A stretch of DNA of 64,000 bases from Rosettibacter primus. Lineage in GTDB: Bacteria > Bacteroidota > Ignavibacteria > Ignavibacteriales > Melioribacteraceae. Under the pieces are notes generated by a model. It was given only the letters and a program-made list of their open reading frames with translations, ran no database searches and had not been told where the DNA came from. Positions 56,403 to 64,000 of the stretch are shown one piece after another (position 1 is the first letter of the stretch; every line of letters starts with the position of its first letter). The stretch covers positions 303,163-367,162 of the forward strand of contig NZ_JAYKGK010000003.1 of NCBI RefSeq assembly GCF_036860675.1, given 5' to 3'. A program made the position numbers and the translations under genes.

Positions 56403-56903
56403 ATGAATAAAAATATTTCAGATTATATTGGTAAAGAATTAATTTTTGTAAAAAAGCAGCTGCTTGGAACTACCTACGAATTAAAATATGAGAATGAAGT
56501 ATTGTGTCAAATGAAAATTAAGAATGTTTTTACAAAAAGAGCAACAGTTAGCGGCTTTTTAAAAGATGATATAGAATTTTATAAAAATTCTTTTTGGTCA
56601 AATGAAACATGCATTAGAAATATTAATAATGAACTCCCATTTGCAACTTATAAAAGCCCAATTCTATCTTTGAGCGGAACAATATTCTTGCCTGTGGGTG
56701 AACAGTTGTTTGTTAAATATGATTTGTTAGGATTAAATTATGAAGTTCGAGATCAATTCAATCAAACATTAATAAAATTGAAAAATAATATTTTTTATCC
56801 GCGTGCTAAAGTAGAAGTTATTAGAAAATCTAATTTGATTGATAAACATCCGTGGATTTTGGCGTTGTTGTTTTATGTTATGTTAAAAAGAAGAAGCAAA
56901 TAA
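56403..56903 (+). CDS. Uncharacterised beta-rich protein in SPFH-RHH operon
   Basis: The 166-residue protein is predicted mainly beta-strand with short alternating hydrophobic stretches and a hydrophobic C-terminal helix (HPWILALLFYVMLKRR, about 147-163). The pattern is reminiscent of tubby/LURP-one-like barrels that pack around a C-terminal helix, but I cannot confirm it. No signal peptide. It lies 15 bp after the SPFH gene and 1 bp before the ribbon-helix-helix gene, so it belongs to that set. Function unknown. Confidence 0.78.
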   Translation: MNKNISDYIGKELIFVKKQLLGTTYELKYENEVLCQMKIKNVFTKRATVSGFLKDDIEFYKNSFWSNETCIRNINNELPFATYKSPILSLSGTIFLPVGEQLFVKYDLLGLNYEVRDQFNQTLIKLKNNIFYPRAKVEVIRKSNLIDKHPWILALLFYVMLKRRSK

Positions 56904-56904
56904 T

Positions 56905-57099
56905 ATGGCAGAAAAGAAAAAATTTCTTCTAAGGATAGATGAAAATATTTATAATGCTCTGGAGAAATGGGCTGCTGATGATTTAAGAAGTATCAATGCA
57001 CAAATAGAATTTTTATTGAAGGATATTTTGCGTAAAAGTGGTAGATTGAAAGAAACAAATGATAATAATGAAAAGAATTCTAAAAATGAAAATGAATAA
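56905..57099 (+). CDS. Arc/MetJ-type ribbon-helix-helix protein
   Basis: The 64-residue protein has the RHH pattern KKFLLRIDENIYNALEKWA followed by DLRSINAQIEFLLKDILRK, close to Arc-type repressors. It begins 1 bp after the preceding gene and can be an autoregulator of the SPFH operon; the palindrome at 55472-55481 is a candidate site. The tail is acidic and asparagine-rich. Confidence 0.85.
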   Translation: MAEKKKFLLRIDENIYNALEKWAADDLRSINAQIEFLLKDILRKSGRLKETNDNNEKNSKNENE

Positions 57100-57106
57100 A
57101 TAAAAT

Positions 57107-57156
57107 TGCAGGTACTGTCAATCCGATTGCGAATTTTAGTGCCTGCATAATTTTTT
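57107..57156 (+). terminator. Intrinsic terminator after the RHH gene
   Basis: TGCAGGTACT (57107-57116) pairs with AGTGCCTGCA (57138-57147) through one G-U pair over a 21-nt loop, followed by a T6 run. It separates two convergent genes. Confidence 0.8.
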
Positions 57157-58046
57157 CAATCAATTATTCCTTTAATTTCCCACTCATAAATTTTGTTGTG
57201 TCGATATAGTACCCATGAAATATAAATATTTTGATAGAGCACATAAAAAACAGGTCCAAGTACTGTAATTGGGTTCATAAATGTTAAAGCAATCCAGATT
57301 GTAAATGCATTATTTTTTTGTCCAAGTGATTGACTTGATTCTGCACGAAAGTCTTTTCCTCCAATAATCCATCCTATGGAAAAAAATAATATACAAAGTA
57401 AAGCTGATATAACTGCAATATAAATTACTATTTGAATATTTCCAGTTAGCTCATTTTGAATGTAATTTGATGCATCTGAAGTAGCAATGTAAACATTGAT
57501 AATTAATAAATAGTAAGAAGTATCTTTCCACTCTATTAATTTTTTCCAAATTATTGGTGAAATTATTTTTATTAGTTGAGCAAGAGCAAATGGAATTGAA
57601 AGTGTGATTATAACAGGAACAAATACTTTTCCAATTGATATGTCAGCTGTGTTGTTAATAATTATTGGAAGCAAAAAAGGAATTAATAATGTAATTACAA
57701 TATTATTTAATAATAATGAAAATAAAACAAACTCTACTTTTCCTTTTCTTAAACTAATAATAACAGGTGCTGCTATTGCAGTAGGTGCTATTGCCGTAAT
57801 AAAAGCGGTCTGAGCGAGTGATTCATTAAAAATTTTTATTCCAGAGTAAAAAAGAAGTGCAATAAAAATTGTAATGCCAAGAATTATAAAGTGTTTTCGA
57901 GAAATAATTTCTTTTTTAACTTTTATGTCGAGGAAAGAAAAGAAGAGCAGAACCATTAAAAAATATCGGATTAAAAATCGGTATTCATGTCCATATGGTA
58001 AAATAATTCCAAGTGTGATAGAAATTAGTAGAAGTATGTTTTTCAT
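57156..58046 (-). CDS. BASS-family (bile acid:sodium symporter-like) transporter
   Basis: The 296-residue protein has about nine or ten hydrophobic segments. AIAPTAIAAPVIISLRKGKVEFVL near 90 and FRAESSQSLGQKNNAFTIWIALTF near 237 resemble the crossover and cation-site regions of the SBF/BASS fold. The family moves organic anions with sodium; the substrate is unknown. It ends at the terminator shared with the RHH gene. Confidence 0.8.
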   Translation of the reverse strand: MKNILLLISITLGIILPYGHEYRFLIRYFLMVLLFFSFLDIKVKKEIISRKHFIILGITIFIALLFYSGIKIFNESLAQTAFITAIAPTAIAAPVIISLRKGKVEFVLFSLLLNNIVITLLIPFLLPIIINNTADISIGKVFVPVIITLSIPFALAQLIKIISPIIWKKLIEWKDTSYYLLIINVYIATSDASNYIQNELTGNIQIVIYIAVISALLCILFFSIGWIIGGKDFRAESSQSLGQKNNAFTIWIALTFMNPITVLGPVFYVLYQNIYISWVLYRHNKIYEWEIKGIID

Positions 58047-58142
58047 AATAAAATCTGAATTTGAGATACAAACTTAGTTAGACTTTGAGAGATTTTCCTA
58101 AATTTTATTGAGGGCATATTTCTATGTGAAGTTTTACTTTAT

Positions 58143-58739
58143 TCAGTTTAGCTTTGATAAAAATTCTTTTGAACCTGACCCTAAACTCAAAACTGTTTTC
58201 ATTACCTGTTCTACAGGAAGATCAATTTTTATGACAAATTCTTTTCGTATGTGATAGATGTATCCTCCAGTTGGTGCAGGAGCAGAAGGAATAAAAACTG
58301 TAATATATCCATTTGGACTTTCATCTGTTACAAATCCAATTATCATTGTATCATTCGGGAAAGGTTTAACTAATGCAGCATATTTAAAGATTAATTTTTC
58401 ACTTCCAAAGAGCTGAACAATTGTATCTTTAATGATTCTGTAAAATGGTATTCGTTTTAATAATTTTTCTTCAATTAGTTGAATGAAAAATTTTCCAATA
58501 CGTGTTTGCACAATTAATCCAACAACGAAGAATATTAATAAAATTACTATTACAGCTAGGACTGATGCGATGAGTTCATTCAGTCTTGTTGTTTGAATTA
58601 ACAAATTGGTGATTGGTCTAATTTTGTCAGTTAAAAATTCGAATAACCAATCTAAAACGAAGATTGATACAATAACCGGCAAAACAATTAAGAAACCACC
58701 TAAAAATGTTGTTCTTAAAAAAGATTTGAGTTTTTCCAT
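58143..58739 (-). CDS. DUF502 membrane protein
   Basis: The 198-residue protein has two hydrophobic helices (about 12-32 and 53-76) and the DUF502 pattern RTTFLGGFLIVLPVIVSIFVLDWLF at the start, IPFYRIIKDTIVQLF and VFIPSAPAPTGGYIYHI later. The family's role is unknown, with some evidence from plants for trafficking. It is transcribed 97 bp ahead of the BASS gene. Confidence 0.88.
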   Translation of the reverse strand: MEKLKSFLRTTFLGGFLIVLPVIVSIFVLDWLFEFLTDKIRPITNLLIQTTRLNELIASVLAVIVILLIFFVVGLIVQTRIGKFFIQLIEEKLLKRIPFYRIIKDTIVQLFGSEKLIFKYAALVKPFPNDTMIIGFVTDESPNGYITVFIPSAPAPTGGYIYHIRKEFVIKIDLPVEQVMKTVLSLGSGSKEFLSKLN

Positions 58740-59080
58740 ATCAATTTTTGTCAGATATATATTGTAGGTTGTATATTAATTCTTAGTTGTATAAAAATAT
58801 ACTTTCACATTTAATAAATTACTTAAGAAAAAAGCCATAAAACTAAAATCAAGGGTGATTCTAATGCAAGATAATAAAATTATGATAGAAATAAGAAAAA
58901 AATATTTTTCTTTATTTTTTAACTTTATTAGTCGATTACTATGGAATGTCTCTTTCAATGATATTTTGGTCTTAACGCAATTTTAAGAACATTATTAAAG
59001 TATACATTTCATTAAAATTATTGTTATTTAGTGCTATTCTAATTATCTTATAAGTGTGATTTATTGAGCAGGGCAATAAA
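58740..59080. other. Intergenic region between DUF502 and the 59-kb unknown
   Basis: A 341-bp A/T-rich divergent spacer, presumably with promoters for both flanking genes. It holds one possible small reading frame, listed separately, and no repeat or RNA that I can see. Confidence 0.5.
58864..58986 (+). CDS. Possible small protein of 40 residues
   Basis: The reading frame starts at an ATG with AAGGGTG 6-12 bp upstream and encodes a short basic peptide with an aromatic, hydrophobic centre (YFSLFFNFISRLLW), which could be a membrane helix. There is no comparative evidence, and chance ORFs are expected in such AT-rich DNA. Confidence 0.22.
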   Translation: MQDNKIMIEIRKKYFSLFFNFISRLLWNVSFNDILVLTQF

Positions 59081-60115
59081 TTGATTTCAGAAGATAAATT
59101 AGAAAATCTTCGTGATTATCTTATCAGGGCAAATCAAAAAAGATTATCTAAGATTGATTTAAGTAAATTTATAGCTTTGTCTAAAAGTATTATTATACCG
59201 TACTTACTAAATACGAAAAGACATTTTCTTAAGCTTTTCAGTATGCATGGCTTGGATGTTAATGATATTGCATTGGATATTTTGGGAGATGTTTTTTATC
59301 AAAATAATGATGGTGAGTTGAGTAAAATAAAATCATTCATTAATTGCCTTAATACAAATATTCTTGATATAAAAACTGAAACTTTATTCTTTGTGTATCA
59401 GAGTTTTCTTCGTAAAATGACAGATGCTTACATTGCACGTTCTTATGCAGAATTAGACCCAATGGGATTCAAAATAAAAAGAAATATTATTGAAACTTTG
59501 CCGACACGAAATTTATTATTACGAAAAACTATTTTGGGAAACCTAATATATGTAAAAAACAATGGTGCTTATCAAAATTTACCTTATCCAGATTTAGAAG
59601 AATTAGAAAACATTTTCTTGTCAAAAACAAAAAAAAGATTAACTACCCGCCAACTGTTGAATATTCTACATACAGTACTTATGGAAATGAATTATAGAAA
59701 AGAAATACTTTTAAACGATACAGTAACCTTATTTAAAAAATATTACGAAATTATCTTAGAAAATATATCATCTTCTGATTCATACGAAATTAGTAATACG
59801 AGTTTTTTAGAATGTTATGAAATTGAAGAATTATGTGCAAATGTTTTGATGTATATTAAAAGTAAGATTTTCATAGAATATTATTCAAAAAGAAAACTTA
59901 CTATTGAACAAGCAAATGGATTAAATTCTGCAATTTATGATATAGTCAGTGACATAATAAAAATAGATAAGAATAACTTGTCATTTTATGAATACCTAAA
60001 TAAATATATTAATTTATCAAAAGAGGAATATGAATTAAAATATAAGTCCAAGTTGGAGTACTTAATTAAATTAGTACGGATTAAATTCAGGGACTATTTA
60101 TTATCTAAAGAATAA
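59081..60115 (+). CDS. Uncharacterised helical protein, possible divergent sigma-like factor
   Basis: The 344-residue protein starts at TTG and is nearly all helical, rich in Lys, Leu, Ile and Tyr; no signal peptide or membrane segment. HGLDVNDIALDILGDVFYQNNDGELSKIKSFIN near 50-82 recalls region 2 of sigma factors (a helix with acidic residues ahead of DVF), but the match is weak and no clear region 4 is seen; TKKRLTTRQLLNIL near 190 is the best candidate. The next gene, 54 bp away, encodes an anti-sigma-like membrane protein, which is the main reason for the suggestion. Confidence 0.7.
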   Translation: MISEDKLENLRDYLIRANQKRLSKIDLSKFIALSKSIIIPYLLNTKRHFLKLFSMHGLDVNDIALDILGDVFYQNNDGELSKIKSFINCLNTNILDIKTETLFFVYQSFLRKMTDAYIARSYAELDPMGFKIKRNIIETLPTRNLLLRKTILGNLIYVKNNGAYQNLPYPDLEELENIFLSKTKKRLTTRQLLNILHTVLMEMNYRKEILLNDTVTLFKKYYEIILENISSSDSYEISNTSFLECYEIEELCANVLMYIKSKIFIEYYSKRKLTIEQANGLNSAIYDIVSDIIKIDKNNLSFYEYLNKYINLSKEEYELKYKSKLEYLIKLVRIKFRDYLLSKE

Positions 60116-60169
60116 TTATTTAACTGAATATTTTCGTATAAATTAATTATTATAAAATTTAGGAAGAAT

Positions 60170-61627
60170 ATGGAACATATAGAAGAATCAACATTAGAAT
60201 TATTTGCGTATAATCCGGAAAAGTTTTTGGATAATGAAAAAGATAAAATTATACAGCATCTAAAAATTTGTAAATATTGTGAAGAGTTGTATAAAATATT
60301 TACTGCCATACACAGCGAAATAAATAAAAATATTGATATTGATCCTGATGGAAGTGATATTCTTTTAGCAGAGAAAATTGCTAATAATTTTTCTACAAAT
60401 GAAAAATTATTGCATATTCCCAAAGTTAATAGTATTGTGGTTCATGATGCTAAATTTGAAATTATAGAAAAGCCCCAAAAATTTTCTCTGGATTATATAA
60501 GGTATTTCATCAAAAGTAACCCGATAAAGAGTATTGGTTTTAGTTTTTCTCTTGCTTTATTAATTATAACATTTATAACATTATTTCAAAGTACATATTC
60601 ACTCAAATCGAAAAATCCTGTAACATTAAGTGTCTATAATTTTATTCTTAAGGCATACAATAAGAATGGTGATTTACTATGGAAAATGAATGTCGACGGA
60701 CTACCAAGATGGAGTATAGATTCACTTACAATGGAGAATAATAAATACTTATATTTATATGATATTGATAATGATAATAAAAATGAATTACTTCTGACTG
60801 GTTTTCGATTGAGAACGGGATTATATAAAAATGATACACTTTATTGCTTCAACTATGATGGAACATTAAGATGGAAAATATCACCGGAAAATAATAAATA
60901 TAATTATGCTCCCCAATGGAAAAGAACAGAATGGAGAATTTCAAATTTTTTTGTTGCTAATAGAAATAAACAAAATATCTTGTATATTATAGCTAATGAT
61001 AACTACTTTGGAAGTTGTGTAATATCAACTATTAATCCAATTACAGGAGAAGTAACATCATCTTTATACCATTCGGGGCATTTATCGGCAGCGGCACACT
61101 TTGATATAGATAATGATGGCGACGAAGAAATATTTCTGGGTGGGGTTAGCAGTTACTATAAACCATGTTTAATTGTTGTAGACACTGATAAATTAATGGG
61201 TGTAATGCCAGATTTTTATTCCAGTGGGCATAAAGTGCCTGGTAATGCTTATTATTATATATTGTTGCCCGTAACTGATGTGGCAAAGAATTTTTCTGTA
61301 ACAAAAAGTATAGGTGTAACAGCAATAGAAAAGTTCGGGAAAAATGGGGTTTTAGTTTTTGTCAATGAATATTCTATTAATACTAATGTGTATGCAGCTT
61401 TGGAGTATGTTTTTGATAATAATTTTGTAGTGCAGTATATAACAGCTACTCCAACCTATTTAAAATTATTCGAGCAAATTAAAAACAAAAAAATTACTTC
61501 AGTTAATATAGTAAGTGATTTCCTAAAACCATATAAAGATTCATTGCAATATTGGGATGGCAATGAATTTGTTTATAATCCAGTCCCGAATAAATATAAA
61601 AATCAAAAATTCCAACTGCCAGAATAG
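60170..61627 (+). CDS. Zinc-finger anti-sigma-like membrane protein with FG-GAP-like repeats
   Basis: The 485-residue protein has an N-terminal zinc finger of the anti-sigma type, H30-x3-C34-x2-C37 (IIQHLKICKYCEELY), with H3 as a possible fourth ligand. A single membrane helix follows at about 124-146. The remaining 340 residues should be outside the inner membrane; two DxDxDxxxE-type motifs (YDIDNDNKNELLL near 195, FDIDNDGDEEIFLGG near 310) fit calcium-binding FG-GAP/VCBS blades. A membrane-spanning anti-sigma with a propeller-like sensor is implied. The target would be the protein encoded just upstream. Confidence 0.82.
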   Translation: MEHIEESTLELFAYNPEKFLDNEKDKIIQHLKICKYCEELYKIFTAIHSEINKNIDIDPDGSDILLAEKIANNFSTNEKLLHIPKVNSIVVHDAKFEIIEKPQKFSLDYIRYFIKSNPIKSIGFSFSLALLIITFITLFQSTYSLKSKNPVTLSVYNFILKAYNKNGDLLWKMNVDGLPRWSIDSLTMENNKYLYLYDIDNDNKNELLLTGFRLRTGLYKNDTLYCFNYDGTLRWKISPENNKYNYAPQWKRTEWRISNFFVANRNKQNILYIIANDNYFGSCVISTINPITGEVTSSLYHSGHLSAAAHFDIDNDGDEEIFLGGVSSYYKPCLIVVDTDKLMGVMPDFYSSGHKVPGNAYYYILLPVTDVAKNFSVTKSIGVTAIEKFGKNGVLVFVNEYSINTNVYAALEYVFDNNFVVQYITATPTYLKLFEQIKNKKITSVNIVSDFLKPYKDSLQYWDGNEFVYNPVPNKYKNQKFQLPE

Positions 61628-61681
61628 AAGCAATCTAAAAAAGTTTCCATCCATTAAATACCACAATTCTTAACACAAAAA

Positions 61682-61699
61682 TTGTGAGCTATATCACAA
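61682..61699. promoter_or_regulatory. CRP/FNR-type site TTGTGA-N6-TCACAA
   Basis: Perfect 6-bp inverted arms TTGTGA (61682-61687) and TCACAA (61694-61699) separated by GCTATA match the Crp/Fnr-family consensus TGTGA-N6-TCACA. A third half-site CACAATT (61662-61668) can also pair with AATTGTG (61680-61686). It lies 223 bp before the outer-membrane protein start codon. Confidence 0.55.
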
Positions 61700-61815
61700 A
61701 TAAAATTTCTGTAAAAAAATAATTGGTTTTTTTCTGCAAAATTAAGATTTCGGGGAAATTTAAATGCATTCGATTTATGTTTATATAAAAATTTATAGTA
61801 AAAATAATTGACATC

Positions 61816-61835
61816 TAATTTTAATTATAAAATTA
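61816..61835. repeat. AT palindrome TAATTTTA-ATTA-TAAAATTA
   Basis: Perfect 8-bp arms around a 4-bp spacer, directly after a TTGACA (61808-61813) and about 86 bp before the outer-membrane protein gene. Because it is made only of A and T it may be chance. Confidence 0.4.
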
Positions 61836-61921
61836 AAAATTACTCTATAATTCCCAAAATGTATAAAATGATAAGTGATATAGTATCAACAACATACTAA
61901 AATAATAATAAAGGAGGATTT

Positions 61922-62479
61922 ATGAAACGTTCTATATTATTTGTTTATTGTTTAGTTATTACTTTTTCATCTCTATCTGCACAAAGTGAACAGTCATATT
62001 CGTCTTATGATTGGATTATTCAAACAGGAGTAGGATTTATTGCAAATGATTTTGAAGGTGATATGAAAGTACCACCAGTAGATATAGCTATTGAAAAAGT
62101 TATTAACGAAAAAATTGCGGTAGGGGCATACATAGGATATGCAAGTTATCATGATGTTATATACCCTGCTGGTCAATTATTTTCTAAAGATATAGGATAT
62201 AATTATGGATATACGCTAATTGGGGGTAGTATATCTAATCACTTTAAAGAAATATCAGCAGATTTAGATTTATATGCCAGAGTATATCTTGGTTATGCAT
62301 TAGTATCTGCCTCTACATTTGGTCTTGGTAAATTAGATTCTAAAGCTCAATCTAGTTTTGCTGTTTATGGTGGTTATGTAGGCGCTACTATATACTTAAT
62401 GCCAGGTTTTGGCTTAAATGGCGAAGTAGGTTATGGTAATACTTCTATAATCAGAGTAGGCCTTTCTTTTCGAATGTAA
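61922..62479 (+). CDS. Outer-membrane beta-barrel-like protein
   Basis: The 185-residue protein has a signal peptide (FVYCLVITFSSLSAQ) and then alternating aromatic/glycine beta strands (VGAYIGYASYHDV, YGYTLIGGSIS, LDLYARVYLGYALVS, FAVYGGYVGATIYL) ending in an aromatic-rich strand RVGLSFRM, as in small barrels of the Bacteroidota. An AAAGGAGG ribosome-binding site is just upstream. Possibly co-expressed with the lipoprotein gene 48 bp downstream. Confidence 0.85.
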   Translation: MKRSILFVYCLVITFSSLSAQSEQSYSSYDWIIQTGVGFIANDFEGDMKVPPVDIAIEKVINEKIAVGAYIGYASYHDVIYPAGQLFSKDIGYNYGYTLIGGSISNHFKEISADLDLYARVYLGYALVSASTFGLGKLDSKAQSSFAVYGGYVGATIYLMPGFGLNGEVGYGNTSIIRVGLSFRM

Positions 62480-62527
62480 TAAATTATTAATCATTTATGG
62501 ATATATAAAACTACAAGGAGAAAAAAA

Positions 62528-63214
62528 ATGAAGAATCGAGTAATAATTATTATGTGTATAATAGCATTAAATTTTATAGTTGTCTCATGTGCTACATCAG
62601 GACCAAACGTAATATTTAAACCAGAAACTTTATATCGTTCTCCTGCTTTAGATTTTTCAAAAATTCAAGCAGTAGCAATTATGCCAGTGAATAATTATGA
62701 TAACGAAGTCCCTGAGGTATCCGGAGCTATAAATGATGCATTACCGATTGAATTGAAAGCTTCGCAGAAAGCTTGGAATGTAATTTCTCATGATGAAATT
62801 CTCAGAAAAGTGAATGAAAAAGGGTGGGGAAGGGGTTATCAAAATTATGTTGCGGATCTTAATACCTATGTTCAAGTAGCAGGTGGTACTCCAAATTTTA
62901 CTTCAGAGACTTATAAATTCTTTGATGATATGTCTAAAGAATTGAATTTCCAAGCAATAGTTTTTACAAGTTATAGTTATATAGAAGAAATTCAACCAGG
63001 AGAAAAACTATTTTACGGAGCAATAGATTTATCAACGAAAACTAAAATACTAAGCATAACAACAATTCTTTTTGATTTATCAAGTAGAAGAGCTTGGTGG
63101 TTAGCAAGAATTTCTGTTAAAGGCGGAGAGAAAGTTTTGATACCGGAGTTAGTTAGGTCAGCTATACAAGGGATAGCACAAAATTTTGGGAGAGGGATCC
63201 TAAGACAATTATAA
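62528..63214 (+). CDS. Outer-membrane or periplasmic lipoprotein, function unknown
   Basis: The 228-residue protein has a lipoprotein signal with lipobox VVSC (Cys21). IQAVAIMPVNNYDNEVPEVSGAINDALPIELKASQKAWNVISHDEI reads like the CsgG/GNA1162-type domain that begins with an A-x-x-P strand and then a long helix, but the family is not certain. AAGGAG precedes the start. It lies 48 bp after the outer-membrane protein gene. Confidence 0.82.
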   Translation: MKNRVIIIMCIIALNFIVVSCATSGPNVIFKPETLYRSPALDFSKIQAVAIMPVNNYDNEVPEVSGAINDALPIELKASQKAWNVISHDEILRKVNEKGWGRGYQNYVADLNTYVQVAGGTPNFTSETYKFFDDMSKELNFQAIVFTSYSYIEEIQPGEKLFYGAIDLSTKTKILSITTILFDLSSRRAWWLARISVKGGEKVLIPELVRSAIQGIAQNFGRGILRQL

Positions 63215-63655
63215 ATTGGAATTATAATAATCTGATGGCATTATTTAGATTAGAATAGTATGACATATAATCATGATTTGATATTGAAATAATATGATTT
63301 CAAATATAATATTGCAATTATTAAAATATGAATATAGAGGGGTATAATAGCTATTTTTTTTAAATTGGTTCAATATTTATTAGAAAAAAAGTAAGAAAGG
63401 AATAATAAATGTTGTAATTATTTACCCCAGATATGCTACTACTTCTTCAACAGATGGAATAATTTTACTTGAGGGAGATAAAGGAATTAAAATAGTGTAA
63501 AAATTAAAGTTCTAAGCATAATTCAAAATTAATATGAACTAAAAATTCTCCCAAGTTATTTGAAGATAGTTCTATTTTCATTTAAAAAATTTGAAGGCTA
63601 ATTAAGAAGAGAAAAGATTAAAGAAATTTATTATAATCATACAAGAGGGTAAAAA
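63215..63655. other. 441-bp spacer with a degraded reading frame
   Basis: No intact gene. The sequence is A/T-rich; a fragment at 63411-63500 reads as protein-like but has no start codon (listed separately). A ribosome-binding site AGAGGG occurs near 63645 before the next gene. Confidence 0.5.
63411..63500 (+). pseudogene. Possible gene remnant
   Basis: An open frame without a start codon encodes VVIIYPRYATTSSTDGIIL and continues to a TAA at 63498-63500. It is more GC-balanced than the surrounding spacer and looks like the remains of a coding sequence. The parent gene cannot be named. Confidence 0.3.
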
Positions 63656-64000
63656 ATGAACTTGAAATTTATACCATTAATCCTATTTATACACCTTCAA
63701 TTATTTTTATTTTTAGAAGCTCAAAATAAATTTTCAATTGGAGATAAGGTAAAAGCTAATGCAACACTAAATGTTCGTAGTGGTGCTGGAACCTCGTATA
63801 TGATCATCTTTCAAGTATATAGTGGTGATATGGGAGTAATCACAGGTGGCTCAAATTCGGCATCAGGTTATTATTGGTATAAAGTAAGATGGGATAAAAA
63901 TTCACAAGAAGGTTGGAGTGTACAGGATGGACTGGATAAAGTGACTCAAACACCAGCTCCAGTAATAAGCAGTATAAATCCAGCTTCTCCCATTATTGCG
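63656..64000 (+). CDS. Secreted SH3b-domain protein, N-terminal part (cut by window edge)
   Basis: An open frame from ATG at 63656 runs to the window end (115 codons). It has a signal peptide (LILFIHLQLFLFLEAQ), then an SH3b-like domain with the typical KANATLNVRSGAGTSYMI start and YYWYKVRWD...EGWSVQDGL end, and the beginning of what reads like an IPT/TIG or Fn3-type domain (PVISSINPASP). SH3b domains bind cell-wall peptides. AGAGGG lies 6 bp before the ATG. Confidence 0.85.
   Translation, partial: MNLKFIPLILFIHLQLFLFLEAQNKFSIGDKVKANATLNVRSGAGTSYMIIFQVYSGDMGVITGGSNSASGYYWYKVRWDKNSQEGWSVQDGLDKVTQTPAPVISSINPASPIIA

Noticed and set aside
58776..58958. 60-residue minus-strand frame in the DUF502 spacer
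   Set aside because: No ribosome-binding site, no similarity that I recognise, and it overlaps an equally weak plus-strand frame.
1..64000. tRNA, rRNA, tmRNA or RNase P genes
   Set aside because: I looked in all long gaps and saw no cloverleaf or recognisable RNA core; absence is by eye only.

Overview
The window is AT-rich, gene-dense bacterial DNA that spans a chromosomal replication origin. A subtilisin-like protease with a C-terminal type IX secretion (type A) sorting domain, exported lipoproteins, DUF721 beside recF/gyrB and the general gene content point to the Bacteroidota/Chlorobi/Ignavibacteria group. An anaerobic or thermophilic Ignavibacteria-like organism is my best inference, but no rRNA or other decisive marker lies in the window.

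Layout. (1) 1-3.1 kb, plus strand: end of an AI-2E-type transporter, glgA and a membrane metallophosphoesterase. (2) 3.2-29 kb, all minus strand: a heterodimeric ABC exporter whose two halves flank a D-2-hydroxyacid dehydrogenase; serS; a CTAG-type (MjaI family) restriction-modification pair; a HEPN/MNT toxin-antitoxin-like pair whose HEPN gene is frameshifted; leuS; a T9SS-secreted S8 protease; an M1 peptidase; then gyrA, a short MgtE-like gene, gyrB, dciA-like (DUF721), recF, dnaN and dnaA. (3) About 27.3-29.35 kb: candidate oriC with DnaA-box-like nonamers on both sides of dnaA and a 22-bp perfect palindrome. Gene direction switches here, as expected if forks diverge. (4) 29.4-40.8 kb, mainly plus: asparaginase, a small membrane protein with an HExxH motif, a CitMHS-like antiporter, a SpoIIE-type phosphatase, a ClC channel with CBS and TrkA_C-like domains, a DMT permease, aminopeptidase P, a CBS protein, DUF2721, aat and fructose-bisphosphate aldolase. 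(5) 40.8-48.4 kb, minus: an apparent operon of NfeD, slipin, an AmmeMemoRadiSam radical SAM enzyme with a Tat-like signal, a fused Memo-AMMECR1 lipoprotein, a membrane-embedded spermidine-synthase-like protein and a cytochrome c. (6) 48.6-51.1 kb, plus: pruA and truA. (7) 51.2-55.4 kb, minus: two histidine kinases, a LytTR response regulator and a DUF1684 lipoprotein. (8) 55.5-57.1 kb, plus: SPFH, an unknown beta-rich protein and a ribbon-helix-helix protein. (9) 57.2-58.7 kb, minus: a BASS-like transporter and DUF502. (10) 59.1-64 kb, plus: a helical unknown followed by a zinc-finger anti-sigma-like membrane protein with FG-GAP-like repeats, an outer-membrane protein, a lipoprotein and the start of an SH3b protein.

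The most unusual items are the envelope-targeted AmmeMemoRadiSam operon, the methyltransferase fused to a degenerate thermonuclease fold inside a defence island between two tRNA synthetase genes, the frameshifted HEPN toxin, and the possible sigma/anti-sigma pair at 59-61.6 kb. All family calls come from reading motifs, not from database searches.
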